In this document: piece by piece, positions 17,744 through 26,294 of the stretch
How the letters are laid out: the number at the start of each line of letters is the position of its first letter
Numbering within the stretch: position 1 is the first letter of the stretch
Source: an uncultured Planktomarina sp.
GTDB lineage: Bacteria > Pseudomonadota > Alphaproteobacteria > Rhodobacterales > Rhodobacteraceae
DNA: 60,708 nt
Direction of reading: 5' to 3'
Assembly: GCA_905182425.1 (NCBI GenBank)
Contig: CAJJBP010000004.1
Span: 1-60,708, forward strand
Notes under the pieces: generated by a model
The model's database searches: none
Seen by the model: only the letters and a program-made list of their open reading frames with translations
Told to the model about the DNA's origin: nothing
Program-made: the position numbers and the translations under genes

Positions 17744-18973
17744 ATGACCAAACATCAAATTGTTATTGTCGGCGGTGGATCCGCTGGGATCGCTACGGCA
17801 TCTAGTCTCAGATCACGCGATGCGTCGCTTGATATCGCTATAATAGAGCCATCAGATCAGCACTTTTATCAGCCCGGATGGACAATGGTTGGCGCCGGCA
17901 TCTTCACCAAAGGGCAAACTGTTCGCTCGACGGATTCTGTATGGCCAAGCGGCATCAAGCGGATTAAAGGTGCAGTCGCTACCTTTTCACCGGAAAAAAA
18001 CACCGTCACACTAAATGATGGATCTGAGGTTCACTATGAGTTCCTTGTTGTAGCAGCGGGTCTCAAACTAGACTGGGCCGCTGTTGAGGGCTTAGAAAAT
18101 GCTCTAGGCAAGAACGGTGTGACGTCAAACTATCGCTTCGATTTGGCCCCATATACTTGGGATTTAGTACAGAAGATGCAGGGGAAGACCGCAATCTTTA
18201 CGCAACCGCCAATGCCAATCAAATGCGCAGGGGCTCCTCAGAAGGCAATGTATTTGTCTTGTGATGCTTGGCTTAAAGCTGGGAAGTTAAATGGTATCGA
18301 TGTGTCCTTCTGCAATGCTGGCCCTGTCTTATTTGGCTGCGCTCCTTATGTGCCACCATTGATGGAATATGTTAAGAAATACGACATCGCACTCGATTTT
18401 GGACATAACCTGGTCAAGATCGATGGCCCAAACCAAAAGGCTTGGTTCAAGGTTACAAAGGATGGTGAAGAACCAGAGCTTGTTGAGCGAAAATTCGATA
18501 TGATCCACGTCTGCCCCCCACAATGTGCACCAGACTTTATCAAGGATAGCCCTCTGTCCGGGGCAGCAGGATGGGTCGACGTCGACCAAGCTACCCTGCA
18601 GCATACAACTTATGACAATGTGTTCGGACTGGGCGATGTTACGTCGACACCGAATGCCAAGACGGTTGCTGCTGCTCGAAAACAGGCTCCAATTGTGGCG
18701 CAAAACTTGATTTCCAAGATAAAAGGGCAATCCTTGGAACCCCTTTACGATGGCTATGGTTCCTGTCCACTCACTGTAGAAAATGGCAAGATCATTCTTG
18801 CTGAATTTGGCTATGGTGGCAAAATAATGCCATCCTTTCCATGGGATTCGACAAAGCCTCGCCGCGCGGCATGGTTCCTAAAAAAATCCATCCTGCCATG
18901 GGTGTATTGGAACTTCATGTTGAAGGGCCGTGAATGGCTGACCAAGACCAGCGTCCAAGGCCAAAACATTTAG
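17744..18973 (+). CDS. sqr: Type II sulfide:quinone oxidoreductase
   Basis: 409 residues. N-terminal FAD loop GGGSAGIATAS, then LVVAAGLKLD, PIKCAGAPQKAMYLSCDAW with Cys161, a GLGDVTSTPNAKT FAD-binding block, and DGYGSCPLTV with Cys342. The two cysteines sit in the same motifs as the redox pair of human SQOR, which marks the type II group. The protein would bind the inner membrane, oxidise sulfide, pass electrons to quinone and hand the sulfane sulfur to glutathione. AGAGGAAATTG supplies a good ribosome site. It is the last gene of the adhC-pdo-sqr operon; a hairpin follows the stop. Confidence 0.9.
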   Translation: MTKHQIVIVGGGSAGIATASSLRSRDASLDIAIIEPSDQHFYQPGWTMVGAGIFTKGQTVRSTDSVWPSGIKRIKGAVATFSPEKNTVTLNDGSEVHYEFLVVAAGLKLDWAAVEGLENALGKNGVTSNYRFDLAPYTWDLVQKMQGKTAIFTQPPMPIKCAGAPQKAMYLSCDAWLKAGKLNGIDVSFCNAGPVLFGCAPYVPPLMEYVKKYDIALDFGHNLVKIDGPNQKAWFKVTKDGEEPELVERKFDMIHVCPPQCAPDFIKDSPLSGAAGWVDVDQATLQHTTYDNVFGLGDVTSTPNAKTVAAARKQAPIVAQNLISKIKGQSLEPLYDGYGSCPLTVENGKIILAEFGYGGKIMPSFPWDSTKPRRAAWFLKKSILPWVYWNFMLKGREWLTKTSVQGQNI

Positions 18974-18986
18974 GCTCCGCATTTCA

Positions 18987-19029
18987 GCCAACCTCGGTGC
19001 TAAGTTCCAAGCATGATAACGAGGTTGGC
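18987..19029 (+). terminator. Hairpin downstream of sqr
   Basis: GCCAACCTCG pairs perfectly with CGAGGTTGGC, 13 bp after the sqr stop, followed by TTTACAGGTTT. The T-run is imperfect but the position fits a terminator. Confidence 0.65.
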
Positions 19030-19180
19030 TTTACAGGTTTCAGAATAATTAGCACCAGCTTTGCTAAGCCATAAATTAAAATTACTTGCGACAATAAGTT
19101 TTTTATTACAATCTAAATTTATACAAATAAAAAATTCATAATAATTTTATAACACTTATCTCAATGCTAGGAGGAATAAA

Positions 19181-19618
19181 ATGTCAGTGAAATTTAGTGG
19201 TGGCTGTGACCACATAAAAACCAATGCTTCCAGTAACCCAATAGACAACCACACATGCCATTGTTCAGTTTGTAAGGGCGTTACTGGTCAGCCAACAACT
19301 CACGTTGCATTTTTTGCACACAGCGAAATTACAGTAGACAGTCCACAAAAGCTAAATAAGCAACCATTTAATGCTCAAAACCCTGATGGCCCATTGGAGT
19401 TGTGCACGTGTTCGGAGTGCGGAACTCCCATTATGCTAGATGACAAACTAGGCCGTATTAGGGTCATAGTGCCAAATATTATGGGTTATGATTCAAGCTT
19501 TCCAGAAGCGACATATCATGCGTTCTACGACCCAAGTACAGGAGTTCCCAAACCTGATGATGGAAGGCAAGTGTGTAACGGCTTACGATCAGAATTTGTT
19601 TGGCCAGCTAAAAATTAA
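19181..19618 (+). CDS. GFA/CENP-V-family zinc protein
   Basis: 145 residues with the GFA zinc motifs: C9 near the N-terminus, CHCSVCKG (C26, C28, C31) and CTCSECGTPI (C75, C77, C80). The family is named for a glutathione-dependent formaldehyde-activating enzyme; catalysis of that step is disputed and many members have unknown roles. A strong AGGAGGAATAAA ribosome site precedes the ATG. Its place 207 bp after the sulfide operon terminator, next to a formaldehyde dehydrogenase, supports a link to glutathione-bound formaldehyde, but it has its own transcript. Confidence 0.8.
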   Translation: MSVKFSGGCDHIKTNASSNPIDNHTCHCSVCKGVTGQPTTHVAFFAHSEITVDSPQKLNKQPFNAQNPDGPLELCTCSECGTPIMLDDKLGRIRVIVPNIMGYDSSFPEATYHAFYDPSTGVPKPDDGRQVCNGLRSEFVWPAKN

Positions 19619-19995
19619 TTTTTTCATTAAAACTCTATCATCACGCTAAGCCTTCCTCAGTCAGTGCTCAATTTAAAAGCTTCTGCACCATTTGTGGTTT
19701 GGCTTGGGCTAAACCAGAAGCTTTGTGATTGTAGGAATAATGACTAACTTAATAAGGCTATCGTGACCGAGCTAGCCGAGCGTTATCAAAAGAAGATTAT
19801 TCTGGGAATTGCATAAACATGGTACTAGGCCTCGGTGTAATTGTGGTCATGCCTTGCGCCGTAAGTTTCATCTGTTGCTATCGCGCAATTTCCAACCTTC
19901 TTAATGAATTATGTATGGAGTATAATGCAACGCGAGTTGTTACTGTTGGTTTAAAAACAGCTTACAAGTCGAAAATAGTCTTATCGGACAACATC
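19619..19995. other. Intergenic region between GFA gene and eut operon
   Basis: 377 bp between convergent genes. AAAGCTTCTG at about 19676 pairs with CAGAAGCTTT near 19723, with an inner GGTTT/AAACC stem; this may terminate one or both units. A frame beginning at 19819 has poor codon character and runs into the eutE tail, so I do not call it. Confidence 0.4.
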
Positions 19996-20961
19996 TCATT
20001 GAACGCCCTCAGCCACGATAGCAATTACATCCCCCCTTCTAGCCAAACCTTGCCCAGCAAGACAGATTACCCAACCGTCATGCGGGGCGGTATAGGTTTT
20101 TGGCCTGCAATCAATTCGGTCTAAGAAGTGACCGTGACCAACCGTATCACCTTTTCTCACAGACCCACCAAGGCTCAACGCTGGAGCAAAGATCATCGTA
20201 TCGTCACTGACGAGATAAGTGTCAGAAGAAGGCAACCGGACAAGGCGTGATTTCACTAAATTTTCTTGTGTTGAAAGATGTCCCAATGCAGCAACCATCC
20301 GGGATAAGCCATCGGTTGCGAGCCTAACAGTTTTGTGAGTAATAGTGCCGGATCCGCCTAATTCAGATGCGATCATAACCTTGCCTAACTTCTCAACGAC
20401 CGCATCGATCATCACATCTGCATGATCTTCATGGATGAGAACAGTAAACGGTGCGCCAAATGCAACAGCTGCAAGCTTAGCAACATTCATCGCCCTGCCT
20501 GGCACTTCATGCAAAAGAATGGAGGGTGCAAAATTTAATGAACGACCTCCTGAATGAAGATCAACTACATGATCAGATACTGGGACCAATGCTTGAGTGA
20601 TCCAGTCGGCAATACGCTGCGTTATACTGCCGTGTGGGTTTCCAGGAAAAGCACGATTCATATTTAACCCATCATCGGGTGTAAGCCTCGTGCCAGCCAT
20701 AACCGCCATAACATTTACCACTGGCAAAAGGATGAGCCGACCAACAAGCTTATCCGTGTCGAGTGTGTTGGCTAGACTATCAATAGCAACTGGACCCTCA
20801 TACTCATCGCCATGCAATCCGCCCATAACTAAGGTTGTTGGTCCAGGACGTCCGTTGAGGCAATAAATTGGAAGGCGAATTGATTGCCATGCGCTTACAT
20901 CAGTTGAGTTGTGGAATGATACATAACCAGACACACGGCCTGGATTATCAAGTGCAATCAA
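19996..20961 (-). CDS. eutE: N-acetyl-diaminobutyrate deacetylase (EutE/DoeB-like)
   Basis: 321 residues of the succinylglutamate desuccinylase/aspartoacylase zinc hydrolase family. Zinc ligands are H50 and E53 in GGLHGDEYEG and H136 in DLHSGG; E200 in ASELGGSG is the likely catalytic base. EutE/DoeB removes the acetyl group from N-acetyl-L-2,4-diaminobutyrate in ectoine and hydroxyectoine breakdown. Its ATG overlaps the eutB stop by four bases, so it is the third gene of a eutC-eutB-eutE operon. The ectoine hydrolase (EutD/DoeA), which should act one step earlier, is absent from the window. Confidence 0.85.
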   Translation of the reverse strand: MIALDNPGRVSGYVSFHNSTDVSAWQSIRLPIYCLNGRPGPTTLVMGGLHGDEYEGPVAIDSLANTLDTDKLVGRLILLPVVNVMAVMAGTRLTPDDGLNMNRAFPGNPHGSITQRIADWITQALVPVSDHVVDLHSGGRSLNFAPSILLHEVPGRAMNVAKLAAVAFGAPFTVLIHEDHADVMIDAVVEKLGKVMIASELGGSGTITHKTVRLATDGLSRMVAALGHLSTQENLVKSRLVRLPSSDTYLVSDDTMIFAPALSLGGSVRKGDTVGHGHFLDRIDCRPKTYTAPHDGWVICLAGQGLARRGDVIAIVAEGVQ

Positions 20962-21929
20962 GACGGTGATCCGATGATTGGTTGAAGCCGATCACGGTCA
21001 AAGTTTGCTCCACACAAAACAACAGCACTCACTTTGCCTTTATGTTCAATATCATCCGCAGACCACGCTGCTAAGGCCAGCCCAGCTGACCCCTCAACTA
21101 GCATTTTTTCGGTCCAAGCAATATGGCGTAGGCCCTCTTCGATCTGATCCTCAGAGCAGTCAATCAGCTCATCTATGACTTCGCTCCCCAGCGGTAAAGT
21201 AATTGAATCGCCATCAACACTACCTGCGCAGCCGTCTGCCAAAGTGTTCGAATGTTCAACCTCAACCATTTGACCAGCGCGTATGCTAGCCGCCAAGGCC
21301 GCTGAGTTTTTTGCACTGACACCAACGACGCGCGTTTGCGGCGAAAATGCTTTTAGGACCGATCCAATGCCTGAAATTAACCCACCACCACCAATGGACA
21401 CGTAGACGACATCAAGCTTGGGTAGTTGTTCAAGCAACTCCAGCGCAATGGTCCCTTGCCCAGCTATAACCTGAGGATCATTATAGGGCGACACGTAGAT
21501 TTTACCCTGCTCTTTGGCTAAGGACTGTGCATGTTGCTCAGCAAGACCGGAATCATTTGAATGCAGAATTGCCTCTACGCCCAGAGCCTTGATTTTAGAT
21601 AATTTCTCAAGGGCTACCGTTTCTGGCAAAACTACAGTCAGATCGTGGCCCGTTATTTTTGCGGCCGTAGCAAGAGCCAAGCCATGATTTCCAGATGAAG
21701 CCGTAATAGCTGGAATATCAGTAGACAGCGAAGTCAATTTTGCCAGAGCACCGCGAAACTTGAATGACCCCGTTTGTTGGAGATTCTCAGCCTTGTAGAA
21801 TAGCTCGGTGTCACCAAAAAGTGGTTGCCGCGATGCAATGCAAGGTGTTGGGGTCAGCCACTGTTTGATGCGACGGTGTACTGCAACAGAAAGTGCTGCC
21901 TGCTCAAGAACTGCGGGGGATGCGGTCAT
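20958..21929 (-). CDS. eutB: Hydroxyectoine utilization dehydratase EutB
   Basis: 323 residues, threonine dehydratase fold. Schiff-base K57 in TGSFKFRGAL, ASSGNHG at 77-83, GGGGLISG from 180, and LVEGSAGLALAAW near the C-terminus. Clustering with an ornithine cyclodeaminase homologue and a DoeB-like deacetylase identifies it as EutB, thought to dehydrate and deaminate a hydroxylated intermediate of hydroxyectoine. AAAGGACAATCT is the ribosome site. It is distinct from the paralogue at 3298-4317, which keeps a different active-site context (TGTFKARGA). Confidence 0.85.
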   Translation of the reverse strand: MTASPAVLEQAALSVAVHRRIKQWLTPTPCIASRQPLFGDTELFYKAENLQQTGSFKFRGALAKLTSLSTDIPAITASSGNHGLALATAAKITGHDLTVVLPETVALEKLSKIKALGVEAILHSNDSGLAEQHAQSLAKEQGKIYVSPYNDPQVIAGQGTIALELLEQLPKLDVVYVSIGGGGLISGIGSVLKAFSPQTRVVGVSAKNSAALAASIRAGQMVEVEHSNTLADGCAGSVDGDSITLPLGSEVIDELIDCSEDQIEEGLRHIAWTEKMLVEGSAGLALAAWSADDIEHKGKVSAVVLCGANFDRDRLQPIIGSPS

Positions 21930-21939
21930 AGATTGTCCT

Positions 21940-22896
21940 TTAAGTTTTATTAGACGCAGCAGCGTCGATAATGGCTTGTGTAATTGCGATGTCTTGCGCG
22001 GCGATGCCAGTCAAATCGACCACAGTAATATCATCTTTAGAACGCCGGCCATAATGCATGCCAGACAAAACGTGCCCTAGTTCAGTAACATCCAAGGATG
22101 GATCAGCCCGTTTAGCAGCTTGGAATTCACCGTGGTCCAGGGATTGTCCTAAAAGGTCACACACACGTAGTGACGCTGACGTGACTAACCCTACTGGTAA
22201 TTCCTGTTTTCCAGGACTGTCTGCCCCAATAGCTGTCACATGCGTGCCAGAGCGAACTAAGCCATCTGCAAACAGTGGTGACACGGCAGGTGTTGTTGTT
22301 ATAATGATATCAGCGTTACTCACCTCATCCTCTAACTCCGCAACAGCTCTCACTGTCAATCTGTGACTTGAAAGCTCATGTGCTAGATTTTGAGCTGCAG
22401 CAGAATTACGACCCCACACACTGAAGTTCAACATCCTCTCTGGCATTAATTCCGCAAGACATGTTGCTTGAAAACGCGCTTGAATGCCGGTGCCTATTAT
22501 CAGTACTTTTGTAGCATCAGCGCGCGCAAGCGCGCGAGTCGCCAGTGCGCCACCGATTGCTGTCCGCATATCTGTAAGCCAACCTTCGTCACGCAAAATT
22601 GCGACGGTTTTGCCGTTCTCAGCGGAAAAGGCCAGCATCATTCCATTAGATGAAGGTAATCCTTTAGAGGGATTATCGTAAAATCCAGAAGCAATCTTGA
22701 TCACATAGCTGGCTGTTCCATTAATATGGCCAGACTTTATATGGCAGTCTCCATTTGCCTCAGGAAAGCCAAGGTGGACAACTTCCGCTGTCTGAACCTT
22801 GCCTTCAGCTGAAGCGATGTAGGCATTCTGGATTAAGTTTTTGGCCTCATTAAACTCAAATAGTTCCATGATCTGAGGTTTATTTAGATCGAACAT
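21940..22896 (-). CDS. eutC: Ornithine cyclodeaminase-family protein EutC
   Basis: 318 residues of the ornithine cyclodeaminase/mu-crystallin family: substrate-side DEGWLTDMRTA (103-113), Rossmann IIGTGIQARFQ (133-143) and a late GAD motif in TAIGADSPGKQEL. In eut operons this gene encodes EutC, proposed to reduce or rearrange the imine formed by EutB. It is the first gene of the operon; the 340-bp upstream region should hold the promoter. In other bacteria a GntR/MocR regulator (EnuR) controls these genes; none is present here. Confidence 0.85.
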   Translation of the reverse strand: MFDLNKPQIMELFEFNEAKNLIQNAYIASAEGKVQTAEVVHLGFPEANGDCHIKSGHINGTASYVIKIASGFYDNPSKGLPSSNGMMLAFSAENGKTVAILRDEGWLTDMRTAIGGALATRALARADATKVLIIGTGIQARFQATCLAELMPERMLNFSVWGRNSAAAQNLAHELSSHRLTVRAVAELEDEVSNADIIITTTPAVSPLFADGLVRSGTHVTAIGADSPGKQELPVGLVTSASLRVCDLLGQSLDHGEFQAAKRADPSLDVTELGHVLSGMHYGRRSKDDITVVDLTGIAAQDIAITQAIIDAAASNKT

Positions 22897-23236
22897 GCAA
22901 AATTATCTTTCTTAGGTTTTCGGTTAGCTTGATAGTCTGAGATCAAGTTTATTAAAACCATTAAAGGGGGACTGAAGCTAGGAAATCCAGCAGTTTACAG
23001 TTAAAAATTCAGAAATATATTTCTATACTAGAATATTCTATAATTTCAACATTTGTTGAAGAGTGGACAAAATAGCCTGACTGTCAACAAATTGTTTAAA
23101 ATACAACACAGCAAAAACATGATCCACACCAAGTTAAAATTTAAAGCTACGAGCACATTTAACAATAACGCTACGCAGCAATGGCGAATGGAGGACAATT
23201 CCCATTAATATCTTAAAATACGGCCTTTATCTCGCC
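22897..23236. other. Upstream region of the eut operon
   Basis: 340-bp AT-rich spacer between eutC and the EamA gene. It should contain the eutC promoter. ATTTCTATACTAGAATATTC near 23017 is partly palindromic. No assigned operator or small gene. Confidence 0.35.
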
Positions 23237-24118
23237 TCAAGAAGCCCGCCTACTCACCAAATAGACGCCTGCCGCCGAAAGCGCAAAGCCAACTAGGGCA
23301 AGTTTACTCACAGCCTCCCCTAGAATGAACCATGCTATAAACATTGCGAGCGGTGGAACGAGATAGAGAAGTGATGATATGTTTGTGGCATCCCCCCTCT
23401 GCAGCAATGCTATGTATATCCCTACAGAGATAATTGAGTTGGCAATTACTAGGTATGCTAGCGAAATAATGAGCTCTGGATGCCAATCGATGACCATGGT
23501 CTCAGTCGCAATTGCCACTGGCAAAAGAACGACGAAACCCACAATATACTGCACAAACCCACCGATCATGGGATCAGTTTTTAACCCATGCCACTTCTCG
23601 AAAAGTGTCGCAACCGTGATCCCGATGAGTGCACTTAACGCAAGAAAAACTGCTACCCAAGGGCTTGGCCCAAGTGAATTTCCTGACATAGTCACCAGAG
23701 CTACACCAATAAACCCAATAATTAAACCAGCCCAAAGATACCGCCCACCGCGGCTCCCAATGAAGCTAGGCCCGAGCGCTGCAACAAGTATCGGTTGAAG
23801 CGACATGATAACCGCAGCGGTTCCAGCATTCATGCCTTTTTTAAAGGCAAGATAGCTCAAACCGAAATATACACACTGAAGCAGGAATCCAGTTATCACT
23901 AAAACAGTCCAGTGGGGAACAGAGGCTGGCCAAGGTTTCGAAAACCAAAGAACAAATGGTAATAAAACACACACTGCAATGCCGTAGCGGACCACCAGCA
24001 TTGTCATTGGTTCGATATATGCCAGACCAAGTTTTGCAAAGGTATATCCACCAGACCAGAATATCACAAAAATGAATGGTGCTAATTTCCAAAAATACTT
24101 GCCGACCGTTATTTCCAT
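23237..24118 (-). CDS. EamA/DMT-superfamily transporter
   Basis: 293 residues with about ten hydrophobic segments in two EamA repeats: FVIFWSGGYTFAKLGLAYIE in the first half, a matching pattern around residues 150-280 in the second, and the conserved SLQPILVAALGP between them. Such proteins usually export metabolites or amino acids. It follows the eut genes on the same strand but lies upstream of them, with 340 bp between, so it is probably a separate unit. Substrate unknown. Confidence 0.85.
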   Translation of the reverse strand: MEITVGKYFWKLAPFIFVIFWSGGYTFAKLGLAYIEPMTMLVVRYGIAVCVLLPFVLWFSKPWPASVPHWTVLVITGFLLQCVYFGLSYLAFKKGMNAGTAAVIMSLQPILVAALGPSFIGSRGGRYLWAGLIIGFIGVALVTMSGNSLGPSPWVAVFLALSALIGITVATLFEKWHGLKTDPMIGGFVQYIVGFVVLLPVAIATETMVIDWHPELIISLAYLVIANSIISVGIYIALLQRGDATNISSLLYLVPPLAMFIAWFILGEAVSKLALVGFALSAAGVYLVSRRAS

Positions 24119-24773
24119 TTATGTCACGATCGGCATTATATTTCTCCATGGCAAGCAGAGCATTTATTATTCAAAAACAATTTTTTTGATGTAATTAAAA
24201 TTCAATGAACAAATTTCCACATTGTTATTAAACTAGAAGCACATGCAAAAATTTACCAACTTCGATAGTAACCTCCCTATCTTATAAAAATTGATATCCA
24301 AATTTTATAATGAAGAGTCAGTTTAAAAATAAACGATAAACGTAAAGTTTTTGACTAAAAGAATCTGGTTGGGCCAGGGACACTAAGTTCAACTCTGGTA
24401 CCTGCCGCAGTCAGGTGAAATTTACCAACCCATCAACAAGTGGGGGAGAGCCTGAAGTCCACTACGGCTCCTGGCCTTCCATCGTTATGAGCATATGATG
24501 ATTGGAGGTGGGGCATTGGTGTTCCGTCTCTACTCAGGCACCGCTTGGATGATAAACCTTACTGTTGCTCTCGCCGAGTGGAGCCAATTATAAAGAACAT
24601 AAATTTCGGTAATCCAGTGCGTGTTCTCATCCCTCTGACAACTCCACTGAGTGACCGCAGAATGTTTCAAAATCGGTGAATGATGTATATCTTGTTGCTC
24701 TAAAGAAGCCACGAGGTGGCTTCAGGCAGCTTAACTATTTTTGTTTAACACTTTCGTATAGTGTCCGTGGCAA
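24119..24773. other. Gene-poor region with possible RNA structure
   Basis: 655 bp. GGCCAGG (24372) can pair with CCTGGCC (24470), enclosing a G/C-rich 90-base stretch that stands out from its AT-rich surroundings. On the minus strand a fragment reads TAAGTRVELSVPGPTRF, which looks like the tail of a lost protein. I could not match a known riboswitch or SRP RNA. A terminator for the minus-strand operon is at 24705-24723. Confidence 0.35.
24705..24723 (-). terminator. Terminator of the DUF1538-PII operon
   Basis: GAAGCCAC-CTC-GTGGCTTC on the minus strand is a perfect 8-bp hairpin with a three-base loop, followed by TTTAG, about 50 bp beyond the last gene of the operon. The T-run is short. Confidence 0.55.
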
Positions 24774-25530
24774 TTACTTATCTATAAGATCAGCTGTACG
24801 TCTGTGGTTGGCGGTAACGCGCTCTCGGTCACCTTGTATCCGGTCGCGACGCCGTGCGATGTCATCACCAGCGTCAAGTATTGCCCTGGTCTCACTCTCA
24901 ATCCGGGTTAGCACGGAAGACGCCTGTTCCTTTTCTATATGCGACACTTCTTTAAGCTTTTGCAAACGATCAGAATTCGATGCAACGTTCTGGTTATTCG
25001 AGTTCGCAGTGGATGACTTCATCCTTTCGGATAGTGCCCCATCAACCCAGTTCGCATTCTCAGAAATCATTGTATCAGCTTTTTCAGCAATGGTTTCGTT
25101 TGTCGTCGGTCACCAACCCCGTGAGTGACCCCTTGGCAACATCACGTTCACCTCGGCCATCCGTAATCAGATCTGTCTCTTACTTTTTCGTTGAGCTCGA
25201 CACTCGGTTTTCGAGCTGCTCAATTTCAGTTTCATTTATTACCATTGATCGGAAATTGGTTTCAACGTCTGATTTAGGTTCTAACGCACCCGCCATCTCA
25301 ATACGGGCCAAATACAGATCATCTACATTATCAACTGCTATGGCACGGTTGCCTGTAAATGATGCCGTAAAATTTCTCTGTAATAAGGCGCGATGTTCTT
25401 CGACGTCTGCGAGCAATAGCATCAAGTCGGCATAGGTCGTAGATACTTCTCCCTGCAGTTCAAAGATAATTCGGCGATTTTTTCGAATGCCAGTTTTGTT
25501 TTTTGTTACTAATTCTTGCTTCGTTGTCAT
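24774..25530 (-). pseudogene. Coiled-coil protein at the end of the DUF1538-PII operon, apparently interrupted
   Basis: Two frames, 25530-25180 (116 residues) and about 25109-24774, are both charged, helical and coiled-coil-like (IEQLENRVSSSTKK; SDRLQKLKEVSHIEKEQ; ARRRDRIQGDRERV). Between them the frame meets a TAA and then needs a one-base shift; ETIAEKADTMISENANW reads on before the second ATG. Either one protein of about 250 residues is disrupted or two short proteins exist. AGGTGATCTA precedes the first ATG, 15 bp after the second PII-like gene. No known domain. It may be a structural or signalling partner of the PII-like proteins. Confidence 0.5.
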
Positions 25531-25545
25531 TAGATCACCTATTGG

Positions 25546-25932
25546 TCAGTCAGCTATATCATGTGTCTTGAATGTGTCGTTCTCAGGGAGTTGAAATTGA
25601 GTTGAGCGGCATAACTTGCTTGTGTGAATTATGCCTTTGTTGGGATCTGACAACTCGCAAAATCGATAGATAAAGTCGAAAGTATTGTCCGCTTGGTCGG
25701 CCGATACCACGACATGAAACATTTCTACGTCGAATGAACCAGCTACGCCTGTAACCGCCTTCTGTCCAATCGGAGAGCCCGCAACATTATAAAAATATAT
25801 TTCATTATTACCACGCTTCATTAGCTCAGGGATCAATAAATCTGTGCCACCCTGATAAAGCACACCCGCGATCAACCAAGTGTAATCAAGGTAGTATTCA
25901 AGAGGGTCTGATTTTGTCACGGGTAATTGCAT
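25546..25932 (-). CDS. PII-like signalling protein 2
   Basis: 128 residues. The alternation of strands and helices and the segment FDVEMFHVVVSADQADNTFD FIYRF resemble the second half of a PII ferredoxin-like fold, with NKGIIHTSKL in the position of the conserved PG-G strand. Divergence from GlnB is large: no uridylylation tyrosine or classic T-loop is evident. It starts two bases after PII-like 1, with GGGAAATAAAT as ribosome site. By analogy with GlnK-AmtB and SbtB-SbtA it could bind the DUF1538 membrane protein; that is inference. Confidence 0.55.
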   Translation of the reverse strand: MQLPVTKSDPLEYYLDYTWLIAGVLYQGGTDLLIPELMKRGNNEIYFYNVAGSPIGQKAVTGVAGSFDVEMFHVVVSADQADNTFDFIYRFCELSDPNKGIIHTSKLCRSTQFQLPENDTFKTHDIAD

Positions 25933-25934
25933 AT

Positions 25935-26294
25935 TTATTTCCCTACGTATTTTGTCAAAATCGAGGGTGGAACATAAGTCGCAGCCTGCATAAGCGGCGT
26001 CGCATACATAAACCCCATTCCTGGGACATCAAGCTTTCCAGCCAAAAATATTCGTTCAAATAAGCGATCTACTTCATCGCTTGAGACCATGACGTTGATG
26101 ACGTCACGTTCTGCATCCACCGCGACCCCAAGCGCGCCTAAACGCTCACGAATCCCCACTCCCATAGCTGCGTGGCTAGTGAAACCCTGGATACCAACCT
26201 CCAGCAAAGAGTCGCTAATAATTTCGCCGTACCCATGTTGAACTACTGCAGTGATAAGTGTCACATCAGTCAAAGACGTAAACGAGCGTTTCAT
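25935..26294 (-). CDS. PII-like signalling protein 1
   Basis: 119 residues of PII-like fold: VTLITAVVQHGYGEIISDSL (beta1-alpha1), GIQGFTSHAAMGVGIRERLG where the T-loop would lie, ERDVINVMVSSDEVDRLFER (beta3-alpha2) and KLDVPGMGFMYATPL, matching the PG-G strand of PII proteins. The tyrosine of GlnB/GlnK T-loops is absent, so modification by GlnD is unlikely. Its ATG overlaps the DUF1538 stop (ATGA), giving tight coupling to the membrane protein. Likely ligand is a nucleotide, as in other PII-like proteins, but none can be named. Confidence 0.75.
   Translation of the reverse strand: MKRSFTSLTDVTLITAVVQHGYGEIISDSLLEVGIQGFTSHAAMGVGIRERLGALGVAVDAERDVINVMVSSDEVDRLFERIFLAGKLDVPGMGFMYATPLMQAATYVPPSILTKYVGK

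Noticed and set aside
19819..20124. Plus-strand 101-residue protein
   Set aside because: It runs antisense into the conserved end of eutE and has no family features.
24360..24490. Riboswitch or SRP RNA
   Set aside because: A GGCCAGG/CCTGGCC pairing exists but none of the conserved cores of cobalamin, SRP or other RNAs that I know could be found, and no suitable gene follows on the plus strand.
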